This document shows, piece after piece, positions 45,859-54,900 of a DNA stretch of 63,778 bases (within the stretch, counting starts at the first letter, position 1; each line of letters starts with the position of its first letter). The notes beneath the pieces are model-generated. The model had not been told where the DNA came from. It saw only the letters and a program-made list of their open reading frames with translations, and did no database searches. A program made the position numbers and the translations under genes. Source of the DNA: Alphaproteobacteria bacterium (GTDB lineage Bacteria; Pseudomonadota; Alphaproteobacteria; Micavibrionales; Micavibrionaceae). Location: the NCBI GenBank assembly GCA_021775965.1, contig JAJFGV010000098.1, positions 1-63,778 on the forward strand. Reading direction: 5' to 3'.

Positions 45859-45899
45859 GCTTCGATTATAAGCAAGTTTTGCAATTAAATCAACATTTA

Positions 45900-45960
45900 G
45901 TGGTTAATTTTGTAGCTGTGTGGTGGTGATATTTGTATATATAACGTGGTTAATTTTGTA
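45900..45960 (+). repeat. Short direct repeat upstream of the AAA_14 gene
   Basis: GTGGTTAATTTTGTA occurs at 45900-45914 and 45946-45960, with 31 bases between. It may be a tandem regulatory site for the divergent ATPase gene, or a leftover of recombination. Confidence 0.5.
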
Positions 45961-45963
45961 ATT

Positions 45964-46041
45964 CTATCCAAACAGCTTTTTGAAGAAGTCCTTATTGCGC
46001 TCAGCGTCTAAGACGGATTTGTATTGGCGGGTGCGCTTCAT
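45964..46041 (-). pseudogene. 25-codon gene tail, origin unknown
   Basis: An ATG at 46041 opens a 25-residue frame, MKRTRQYKSVLDAERN then KDFFKKLFG and a stop. It reads like the very end of a larger protein, but I cannot name the family. It lies in the repeat-rich gap 45859-46288, which otherwise holds only repeats. Confidence 0.3.
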
Positions 46042-46063
46042 GGGTACAGTGTTTTCATATGCC

Positions 46064-46252
46064 TACATTATCACACACTAATATAGCTTAGGGGACCTCT
46101 CTATCCCCAAACGCGAAAATCGAGTATTTCCAATGCTTTTAGAGGGTATATGGTGGGCCCGGAGGGAAAACCAACGCGAAGCCGTAACTGACTGATAGTA
46201 ATTTGTTTTTCTATCCGGTTTTGAAACCGTGTGTACCAGTTCTGTGTATCAG
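46064..46252 (+). repeat. Composite intergenic repeat, copy R4
   Basis: Block A (TACATTATCACACACTAATA, 46064) and block B (TGGTGGGCCCGGAGGG at 46151-46166, then CTGATA 46192-46197 and TATCAG 46247-46252) match copy R2 at 28.25-28.49 kb in the same orientation. The inner stem is CGGTTT/AAACCG. It lies 37 bases downstream of the sigma-54 activator gene. Confidence 0.75.
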
Positions 46253-46288
46253 ATTCATCAGTATTTGCAAATACAGGCTATAAGCTAC

Positions 46289-47692
46289 CTACATGTTCGC
46301 ACCCTTTATCTTTTTATAAAACGTGGATTTGGCCATTCCGAGAGCTTTGGCAGCTTGAGTAATGTTGCGGCCGAAATGCTCAAGAGCTATATCCATGGCC
46401 TCGCGCTCAATGTCGTCGACGGTTTTGAAATCACCATCGCTGGAGATAACGCGGATATCTTGCTGCTTTTGAGTGAAGTTTTGTGATGCATTTGCCGTTG
46501 GTTGTCCCGCGCCCGAAAACAGTGCAGCAAAATCCTCGATGTCGAGAACATTGCCGTCACTGACCACCATTGCGCGGCTGATTGTATTTTCAAGCTGCCG
46601 TACATTGCCGGGCCAGTCATGGTTTGTCAGTTTTGTCTCCATGGCTTTGGATAAGTCTTTTGGCACACCACCTTCATTAACACAAAAACGTTCAATAAAA
46701 TGACTAGCAAGGGTTGTTATATCCTCACGCCGCTCGCGCAGCGGTGGCAGTTCGATTTGCAGTACATTGAGGCGGAAAAACAGATCCTCTCTGAAGTTCC
46801 CTTCTTCGACTTCTTTTTCTAAATCACGGTTTGTGGCTGATATTACCCGCACATTAACCGGAACAGGTTTTCCAGAACCTACTGGCTCAACCTCTTTTTG
46901 TTGCAACACACGGAGGAGTTTTACTTGTGTGTCGAGGGGTAGCTCGCCCACTTCATCCAGAAAGATTGTCCCACCTTCGGCTTCCCTAAACTTACCGATG
47001 ACTTTTTCAGTCGCCCCCGTAAATGAACCCTTTTCATGGCCAAACAACGTGCTCTCAACAAGCTGCGCCGGTATAGCGCCACAGTTTACGGCTATAAATG
47101 GCTTGCCCGCACGCCCACCTTCACCATGGATTGCTTCGGAGAAAACCTCTTTTCCGGTTCCGGTTTCGCCGGTGATCAGGACAGGAATATCCGAAGCCGC
47201 TGCTTTGCGTCCAATGTTGATGATCGGCAAAAGCCCGCCATCATGACCAATAAGATTTTCAAAAGTAAACGTGCCTTCTTTTTCACTTTTAAGGCGTGAG
47301 ACTTCTTTGGAAAGAATACTAATTTTGAGTGCGTTTTTTACTGTGACCATCATGCGGTCACCTTCGTAGGGCTTGGTCAAGAAATCGATGGCACCGAGCT
47401 TCATCGCTTGAACGGCGGGTTCAATATCCTTGTTGCCGGTGAGCATAATGACCGGGATGGACGGATATTTTTGGCTCAGAATTCCAAGCGTTTCCATGCC
47501 GCCCATCACAGGCATATCCAGATCAAGAATAATCAACTTTATCGTTTTGGATGTGTCAGCCTCGAGAATACGTAAGGCTTCACGGCCGTTTTCAGCTTCA
47601 CAGGAGCCAAAATCCAGCTTACGCTTCATAAGAGTGGCCAGCATCTGGCGCTGCATTTGGTCGTCTTCAACAATAAGAACGGGCTGTGTCAT
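46289..47692 (-). CDS. Sigma-54-dependent response regulator (NtrC family)
   Basis: A 467-residue regulator with all three domains. The receiver domain (about 1-120) has VEDDQMQ and phospho-Asp in LIILDLDMPVMGG. The AAA+ domain (about 145-375) has ITGETGTGKE and the sigma-54 contact loop GSFTGA (Ser in place of the usual Ala). The C-terminal Fis-type HTH (about 425-467) has NITQAAKALGMAKSTFYKKI. It is divergent from an operon preceded by a sigma-54 promoter, its most probable target. The hybrid kinase at 49668 is the likely partner. Confidence 0.93.
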   Translation of the reverse strand: MTQPVLIVEDDQMQRQMLATLMKRKLDFGSCEAENGREALRILEADTSKTIKLIILDLDMPVMGGMETLGILSQKYPSIPVIMLTGNKDIEPAVQAMKLGAIDFLTKPYEGDRMMVTVKNALKISILSKEVSRLKSEKEGTFTFENLIGHDGGLLPIINIGRKAAASDIPVLITGETGTGKEVFSEAIHGEGGRAGKPFIAVNCGAIPAQLVESTLFGHEKGSFTGATEKVIGKFREAEGGTIFLDEVGELPLDTQVKLLRVLQQKEVEPVGSGKPVPVNVRVISATNRDLEKEVEEGNFREDLFFRLNVLQIELPPLRERREDITTLASHFIERFCVNEGGVPKDLSKAMETKLTNHDWPGNVRQLENTISRAMVVSDGNVLDIEDFAALFSGAGQPTANASQNFTQKQQDIRVISSDGDFKTVDDIEREAMDIALEHFGRNITQAAKALGMAKSTFYKKIKGANM

Positions 47693-47834
47693 GCCTTTAT
47701 TCTCACATAAAATCCTTAAAAAAGCGTTCGATTTTTAGACTTAATCTTAGTATTTCTCATTTTCAGACGTTTGATTTCGAGAATTGTACTATTCGCTTTG
47801 GACTTAAGCACCTGAAAAACAACAATATATGAAC

Positions 47835-47850
47835 TGGCACGCTCGTTGCA
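47835..47850 (+). promoter_or_regulatory. Sigma-54 promoter
   Basis: TGGCACGCTCGTTGCA (47835-47850) has GG and GC exactly 10 bases apart, matching the -24/-12 consensus (TGGCACG-N4-TTGCA) nearly perfectly. It stands 63 bases before the first receiver-protein gene, with the NtrC-type gene divergent on the other side. Confidence 0.9.
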
Positions 47851-47913
47851 AATACATAACATAACAATACTGGGCTTTTAAATAGACCAGATCAAAAAAA
47901 CCGGGGAAAGAAA

Positions 47914-48798
47914 ATGTTGGTTATAGCAAAAGATGCGGAGGAAAAACTCCTCCAGGAATTAAAAAAACTTTGGGAGGGAGACCTAACATATAGATGTCTC
48001 CAACTTAAATTTTCACAATTTGAGCAAGATAAAGAGGAATGGTTTTCAGATTTAATAGAGTCCTTAAAGGAACATCTCGAAGAGGATTTTAGCCAGCTCT
48101 ACTTATGCCACGATAACGATATATTCGTTGTCACCAGAACATTAACGCACGCCCGTTTAAAAAAGTTTTTGACCCACCTATCCCCCTCACTCGCGCCAGC
48201 CCCTGTAAAGGGGTTGGCGGCTCTTTTTGAAATTGGTGTGGACTGGCCAAAGTTAAGAACGCTATGCACAAAGAAAATTGAGAATATTAAATTTCTTAAA
48301 GATCAGAAATCACCAAAGAAGAAAAAAGAAGTTTCGAGCATTACTCGAGACGAGGCCATTAAGACGCTTGATCGTGATCTTATAAGCTCTTTGGCAATGC
48401 GCCGTGAACAACGGGTAAAGCCGGAAATTATGATTGTCGAGGACGATCCGTTCTCACAAAAACTGATTAGCAATGCCCTCAAAAACAAATACTCGATATC
48501 CATGACTGGCGATGGCCAGGGCGCTCTTATGAACTATGTCAGCAAAGCGCCTGATGTCTTATTTCTGGATATAGGACTGCCGGATATTGATGGACACGAG
48601 GTTCTTGAGAAGCTGTTTAAATTTGATCCGGATGCCTATGTCATCATGTTCAGCGGCAATGGTGATAAAGAAAATATTATGCGCGCGGTTGAACTGGGTG
48701 CCAAAGGGTTCGTCGGAAAACCTTTTACCAAAGAAAAATTATTTCAATACATCGAAAAATCACCATTCATTCAGGCCAAGCAAAAACAAACCACATAA
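47914..48798 (+). CDS. Response-regulator protein with novel N-terminal domain (first paralog)
   Basis: A 294-residue protein. Residues about 170-290 are a receiver domain (IMIVEDDPFSQKL, phospho-Asp in VLFLDIGLPDIDG, Lys in VGKPFTKEKL). The N-terminal 160 residues match no family I know and contain LTYRCLQLKFSQFEQD and HDNDIFVVTRTLTHARLKKF. The next gene has a similar arrangement. It is the first gene behind the sigma-54 promoter, with GGGGAAAG before the ATG. It may be a signal relay or a scaffolding receiver. Confidence 0.82.
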   Translation: MLVIAKDAEEKLLQELKKLWEGDLTYRCLQLKFSQFEQDKEEWFSDLIESLKEHLEEDFSQLYLCHDNDIFVVTRTLTHARLKKFLTHLSPSLAPAPVKGLAALFEIGVDWPKLRTLCTKKIENIKFLKDQKSPKKKKEVSSITRDEAIKTLDRDLISSLAMRREQRVKPEIMIVEDDPFSQKLISNALKNKYSISMTGDGQGALMNYVSKAPDVLFLDIGLPDIDGHEVLEKLFKFDPDAYVIMFSGNGDKENIMRAVELGAKGFVGKPFTKEKLFQYIEKSPFIQAKQKQTT

Positions 48799-48811
48799 AA
48801 GGAGTATCTTC

Positions 48812-49663
48812 ATGGAAATTTTATCCGTTAATGCACAGACAAAACTAACAGGTGTTGTTTCAGCTATAGGGCGTAACCCGTTAAGCTGGCAAGGATGGTT
48901 TAGCCTTCATATAACCATGGCGAACCTTGATGATGACCGGCAGCAGGAATGTCTTCTTTGGACAAAATCGATCATTGAATCTTACTTGCAGGATACGGAA
49001 GGCCGTGTCTTTTTTTGCGGCAACAACCACATTCATATTCTCTGCAAGAGTACCGGACAGGCTATCCTGGAGGAAACCGGAACCCAAATTTGTGAGTTAT
49101 TCTATGCAGAAAACGGCATGCTGGCAACTTACCAAATTTACAACCTAGCCACAGACGGCTTTTCTTATGCGCAAAGAGTATTAGAAGAGAATGATGATAT
49201 TTTTTCGATTCCCGTTTCTGCCCTTAGTGGGCTAGAAAACTCAATAGAGAATAAAATATCGGAAATAGGCCGTATAGGGGCAGAGAAACGCGTTATGAAC
49301 CATCAGGACTATACCAAGGTCTTGCTGGTTGAAGATGATCCAGTGACGCGTTGGATGGTTCGCAATGCTTTAAAATATGAATGTCAGTTTGCCACCGCCC
49401 CGACAGCCAACAAAGCTTTTGCCATGTATAGCTCCTACCAGCCCGATATTGTGTTTTTGGATATTAATTTACCAGACAAAAACGGCTATGAGGTTTTGGA
49501 GTGGATTATGCGCAATGATCCAGGCGCATGCGTGGTTATGTTTTCCAGCAATGACAATCTCGATAATATCACGGGCGCACTGGAGGATGGAGCCAGTGGC
49601 TTTATTGCTAAGCCTTTCTTAAAGGAGAGTTTGTTACACTACATTCATAATCACACAGGATAG
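48812..49663 (+). CDS. Response-regulator protein with novel N-terminal domain (second paralog)
   Basis: A 283-residue protein. The receiver domain is at the C-terminus (about 165-283: [37 protein letters not shown]). The N-terminal domain has [20 protein letters not shown], resembling in order the HDNDIFVVTRT region of the first paralog. The ATG at 48812 has AAAAGGAG upstream; the open frame starts earlier but overlaps the first gene. The two proteins probably arose by duplication. Confidence 0.82.
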   Translation: MEILSVNAQTKLTGVVSAIGRNPLSWQGWFSLHITMANLDDDRQQECLLWTKSIIESYLQDTEGRVFFCGNNHIHILCKSTGQAILEETGTQICELFYAENGMLATYQIYNLATDGFSYAQRVLEENDDIFSIPVSALSGLENSIENKISEIGRIGAEKRVMNHQDYTKVLLVEDDPVTRWMVRNALKYECQFATAPTANKAFAMYSSYQPDIVFLDINLPDKNGYEVLEWIMRNDPGACVVMFSSNDNLDNITGALEDGASGFIAKPFLKESLLHYIHNHTG

Positions 49664-49667
49664 TACG

Positions 49668-51788
49668 ATGATTATTGATTTTCTGGTTCCGTTCGCTTCG
49701 GCTTTTGCATTTTTCGTTATTGTAGGGTGGTTTCTTTTTGCCAGGCCTCTAAAGGAATCTCAGCGTGAAGCAGAGAAAATTGCACAATTTCCTATTAACA
49801 ATCCAAATCCTCTCATTCAGATTACAGTTGAAGGAGATATTCTTTTTGCTAACCCAGCCACAGACAAACATTACCCAGAACTAAGAGAGAGAACCTTGGA
49901 TCATGAGGCACTTTCCGGCCTTGAAGAATTCATAGATAAGGCCAAAAAGAATAAGAATGAAAAACAAATTATGGTCCGGGAAATGCCTTATGAAGATATC
50001 ATCTATCAGCAAACAATCACCTCCGTCATAACCAATGATCAACTTGCCCTAGTGATTTACTGCTATGACATTACTGAGATCAAGGAAGCGCAGAAAAAAT
50101 CAGAGAAAGAAGTTTCTGAGCGCATACGTATCGAAGAGCAGGTGCAGGAATACACCGACAAACTAGAGTTGATGCGGTTTGAAGCGATGGATGCACAGAA
50201 AAAAGCCGAAGCCGCAAGCCAAGCCAAGAGCGAGTTTCTGGCCAATATGTCTCACGAGTTACGGACACCGATGAATGGCATTATTGGTATGGGAGAAATG
50301 TTGCTGGATTCTGACCTTGACACAGACCAGCGCGAAAATGCCGAAACCTTACACGGGTCGAGCGAAAACCTGCTGAGTATTCTCAACGATATTCTCGATA
50401 TTTCCAAAATTGAAGCTGGAGAGCTGGAAATTGAAACGGTGCCGTTTCATGTAGGCACAGCCGTTCGGCAAATCGTCCAATTATTCATACCATTGGCGAC
50501 AGAGAAAGGGCTTGAGTTGCAACTGAATTGCGCTGATGATGTACCGTCCGCGGCCATCGGTGACTTGGGCCGTATCCAACAGGTGCTGCGCAATCTGATC
50601 AGCAATGCCCTTAAATTTACCGAAGTGGGTAATATTACCGTCGTAGTGAAAACAACTATGAACAGTGATAAACCAACGCTTTATATGGCGGTTGAAGATA
50701 CCGGCGTTGGTATTCCCGAAGACAAACTGGATGCTATTTTCGAAAAATTTACCCAGGCCGATGCCTCTGTCACCCGCAAATTTGGCGGTACGGGTTTAGG
50801 TTTGGCCATTACCCAGCAGCTTGTTGAACTTATGGGCGGCGAAATCGGTGTCGATAGCCTGATAGAGCAAGGCTCTACATTTTGGTTTACTATTCCTTTA
50901 ACGATTGCTGGCGAGGATAATGTTCCGGTCAATCTCTATGATGAAAAGAGCGGTAGTGCAGATATAGAACTTTCAAAAGACCTGCGCATACTGGCCGTTG
51001 ATGATCATCCAATAAATCAAACCTTTGCAAAAAAGCTTCTGAAGAAACTTGGTTTTTCTCATGTGGATCTGGCAGAAGACGGCCAGCAGGCCCTCGATAT
51101 GATCGAAGCAAATAGCTACGACATTGTTTTGATGGATTGCCAGATGCCGGAGCTGGATGGCTATCAGGCAACAACCATATTGCGCGAACGTGAAGAAAAA
51201 ACAGGGGAGCATTTGCCAGTTGTTGCTTTGACTGCGAACGCTATGGTTGGCGACAAAGAAAAATGCCTAAAGGCTGGAATGGATGACTACCTGAGCAAGC
51301 CCATCAAGCCAGACAAGCTAATAGCGGCGATGAAGCAATGGACTGAGCCTCAGGCGAGCGATAATGAGCCTATAAGCCCTATTGAGCCTGAGAAGGCACA
51401 GCCAACAGATCCAGAGATTTCCGAAACCGATTCAAACATCATGGATTGGGAACGGCTGCGCATGTTCACCGATGATGATCCTGAAGAAGAGAAAGAACTC
51501 ATTGATATGTTTGTTACCTACGCCGAAGAATCTCTGGATATTTTAAAAGCACGCTGCCAGGACGGTGAAGATGATGAATGGAAGAAAGCGGCCCATAAGC
51601 TTAAAGGCTCGGCCGCCAATCTAGGGGCGAAGGCTCTGTCGGATGTTTGTACGGAGGCTGAGCAAGCCTTTGCTGATGATGCTCAAGCTAAAGAAAAAAT
51701 ATTGGGTAGGATACTAATTTCCTACGATGAAGTTTGTAACGCCCTAAAGCAAAGCACTTCTAAAGAACTTATACGTAATTCTCGCTAA
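49668..51788 (+). CDS. Hybrid histidine kinase with receiver and HPt domains
   Basis: A 706-residue sensor. Domains in order: one N-terminal transmembrane helix (about 4-28), a PAS-like region (about 40-145), a coiled coil (about 145-190), HisKA with catalytic His in [12 protein letters not shown], HATPase ([19 protein letters not shown]), receiver ([21 protein letters not shown]), and HPt at the end with [12 protein letters not shown]. It starts 4 bases after the second receiver gene, so it is in the sigma-54 operon. The HPt may pass phosphate to the NtrC-type regulator or the paralogs. Confidence 0.92.
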   Translation: MIIDFLVPFASAFAFFVIVGWFLFARPLKESQREAEKIAQFPINNPNPLIQITVEGDILFANPATDKHYPELRERTLDHEALSGLEEFIDKAKKNKNEKQIMVREMPYEDIIYQQTITSVITNDQLALVIYCYDITEIKEAQKKSEKEVSERIRIEEQVQEYTDKLELMRFEAMDAQKKAEAASQAKSEFLANMSHELRTPMNGIIGMGEMLLDSDLDTDQRENAETLHGSSENLLSILNDILDISKIEAGELEIETVPFHVGTAVRQIVQLFIPLATEKGLELQLNCADDVPSAAIGDLGRIQQVLRNLISNALKFTEVGNITVVVKTTMNSDKPTLYMAVEDTGVGIPEDKLDAIFEKFTQADASVTRKFGGTGLGLAITQQLVELMGGEIGVDSLIEQGSTFWFTIPLTIAGEDNVPVNLYDEKSGSADIELSKDLRILAVDDHPINQTFAKKLLKKLGFSHVDLAEDGQQALDMIEANSYDIVLMDCQMPELDGYQATTILREREEKTGEHLPVVALTANAMVGDKEKCLKAGMDDYLSKPIKPDKLIAAMKQWTEPQASDNEPISPIEPEKAQPTDPEISETDSNIMDWERLRMFTDDDPEEEKELIDMFVTYAEESLDILKARCQDGEDDEWKKAAHKLKGSAANLGAKALSDVCTEAEQAFADDAQAKEKILGRILISYDEVCNALKQSTSKELIRNSR

Positions 51789-51814
51789 CGTTGTAAAAGT
51801 CCAATTCTTTTTAC

Positions 51815-51929
51815 CCTATACAGAAAACCCCCTGAAAAATAGGCTCCGATAAGAAGGAGTTATTAGAAGGGATTTTTTTGAGGTGTCATGTCTATGGTGG
51901 CCGGTTTTACACAATAACCCTTATCACCC
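51815..51929. repeat. 115-base repeat, intact copy
   Basis: The same sequence as the interrupted copy at 35981-36179. It lies between the convergent ends of the hybrid-kinase gene and the RTX gene. On the minus strand it can be read as a short peptide tail (VKPATIDMTPQKNPF), similar to the tail read at the other copy, which is probably chance frame conservation. Confidence 0.75.
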
Positions 51930-51959
51930 ACTAACTCATTAATATTATTTCTCAGTATA

Positions 51960-54900
51960 TTAGACCGTAACCAGGTTACCACTGGTCTCCAGAGCTTCTT
52001 CATCAGTAAGTCCGGTGATGTTTTTAATTTGGGCAATCTGAACAAAGTTATCGGCCCCGCCATCAGTATCTACAGCCAGGTAGGAATGCGAACCACTCTC
52101 CGTTATCTGAACAAAGTCGGAAATTGCTTCTGTCAGTGGATCATAACCAATAATCACATCAGAGATATCAATCACATCACCTTCAGAGGTACTAAAATCT
52201 GTGATCGTATCCGAATACGAAAAGGTTTTCCCAGCTTCAAAAATAAAGCTATCCGCACCGTCACCGCCGACAAGGGTATCATTTCCAACCCCGCCATATA
52301 GCTGATCATCACCTTGCTCTCCCTGAATTTGATCATTTCCAACCTCACCATAGAGAACATCATCGCCGTAGCGCCCATAAATGGTGTCATTGCCACCGGC
52401 AGCATAAATGATATCACTTGCGGAAGTGCCGTTTGTTGCGCCACCCGCTGATGTCCCGTAGACGGGCGCAGCCGTGCCCCAGGCCGCGCCGTTCAGCACA
52501 AGATTTATCGAAGACAGATCGAGCGTTACATCATTAAACTGGATATATTCCACACTGCTATAGACCTTATCCAAACCATATCCATTGACCGGATCGTTTG
52601 TATCTTCGACATAAAGGTAACTGGAGCCACCACGATAAATGATAAATCCATCACTGTTTTGATCCCAGACAGCTGTGTCCGTACCATCATTCCCGTAGAT
52701 AGAATCATTTCCGGCACCGCCGTAAATCTGGTCATCGCCCTGCTCTCCCTGAATTATATCATTCCCATCTTCACCGTGCAGAATATCATCGCCATAACGG
52801 CCATAGATAGAGTCGTTGCCGCCAGCGGCGTAAATAATATCGTTTGCGGCAGTGCCGTATGTGGCACCGCCCGCTGATGTCCCGTAGACAGGAGCAGTCG
52901 TTCCCCAGGCCGCTCCATTCAGCACAAGGTTCATCGAAGCCAGATCGAGCGTTACATCATTAAACTGGATATATTCCACATCGTTGTAGACCCTGTCTGT
53001 ACCCTGCCCGTTTGCGTTCGTGTCCTCAGCAGTAATATAACCGGAGCTGGTGCGGTAAATAATAAAACCATCACTATCCTGATCCCAAACGGCAGTGTCG
53101 GTGCCATCATCGCCATCAAGCCAGTCATCACCGGCACCACCATAAAGAAGGTCATCGCCCTGATTGCCGTAGAGCTTGTCATTCCCATCATCACCATAGA
53201 GAACATCATCGCCCTGCTGCCCCTGAATTATATCATTTCCATCTTCGCCGTGCAGAACATCATCGCCGTGACTGGCATAAATAGTGTCATTGCCACCAGC
53301 GGCATAAATGATATCGCTAGCGGCAGTGCCGTTTGTAGCGCCGCCCGCTGATGTCCCGTAAACGGGTGCAGCCGTGCCCCAGCCGGCACCGTTTACAATA
53401 AGATTCATTGAAGCCAGATCGAGCGTAATATCATTGAACTGAATTTTCTCAACATCGGTGTAAACCCTGTCTTTTCCCTGTCCGTTTGCATTCGTGTCTT
53501 CAACAAAAACGTAGCTGGAACTGGTGCGATAAATAATAAAACCATCACTGTCCTGATCCCAAACGGCAGTGTCGGTGCCATCATCGCCATCAAGCCAGTC
53601 ATCTCCAGCGCCTCCATAGAGAAGGTCATTACCCTGATTGCCGTATAGACGGTCAGCGCCATCATCACCGTGCAAGATATCATCGCCATAGCGACCATAA
53701 AGATAATCATTTCCACCCGCTGCGTGTATTTCATCGATAGCCGCTGTGCCATTTGTCGTACCGCCGGCTGACGTGCCATAGACAGTGGCCGCCGTACCCC
53801 AACCGAGACCGTTTGAAACAAATGTCATTGAAGTCAGGTCAAGTGTAATGTCATTGAACTGAATTTCCTCAACATCAGTATAAACCCTGTCTTTGCCCTG
53901 CCCGTTTGCGTTCGTGTCCTCAACATAAAGGTAACTGGATGTTGTGCGGTAGACGATAAAACCATCGCTGTCCTGATCCCAAATAGCTGCATCCAGACCG
54001 GTACTCCCGTGGAGTTTATCATCGCCCGTTCCGCCTTTAAGAAGATCATCACCGGCCTGACCAAATAAATTATCATTTCCTTCCAGTCCTGAAATCAAAT
54101 CATCATCTACACTCCCATAAATAGTGTTATTGGCGCTTGTTCCTGTGATTACATTATATGTTGAAGACCCGGCATTCACCGTAACATCGACAGTCCCCGT
54201 ATCCGTGCCTCCGTTGCCATCATTAGTGGTGTAGATAAAGCTGTCTGCCCCGGAAAAACCTGCGTTTGGCGTATATGTAACCGTGTTGTCACCATTGATA
54301 ACAATAGTTCCGTTTGAAGCGATGCCAACCGATGCAACGCTTAGGGTGTCCAGATCAATATCACTGTCATTGGCCAAAACATCTATAATCACCGCAACAT
54401 CCTCGTCTGTTGTCGCGCTATCATCAACAGCGGCAGGATTATCATTGACGGCATTGATGGACATGACAAACATCTCGCTCGGCAGCGTCGTAGAGCCATC
54501 TGAAACCGTGAAATCAAATCCGAATATCCCGTTCTCATCAGCATTCGGCGTGAAAGTCATATTGCCATCAGTAATGTCCTGCATTGTAAATGTATCACTG
54601 ACAGCCAGAATGCTGCCACTAAGCGCCAGGGCACCGTTCACCGGTAATGAATTCAGGGTGAAGACAATCTCGCTGTCTGTGTTATCGATGTCAGCTACAT
54701 CCAGCATTGATACTGACAATGTGAGAACCGTATCCTCGTCCGCACTACCACCATTATTGGTTAGAACCGGCGCATCATTCACAGGATTAACCGTGATATT
54801 AACCGTGGCCGTATCCGTCCCGCCATTGCCATCGTCAATATCGTAAGTAAAGCTGTCGGCACCGTTGAAATTAGCATTAGGCGTATAGGTCACCGTGTTA

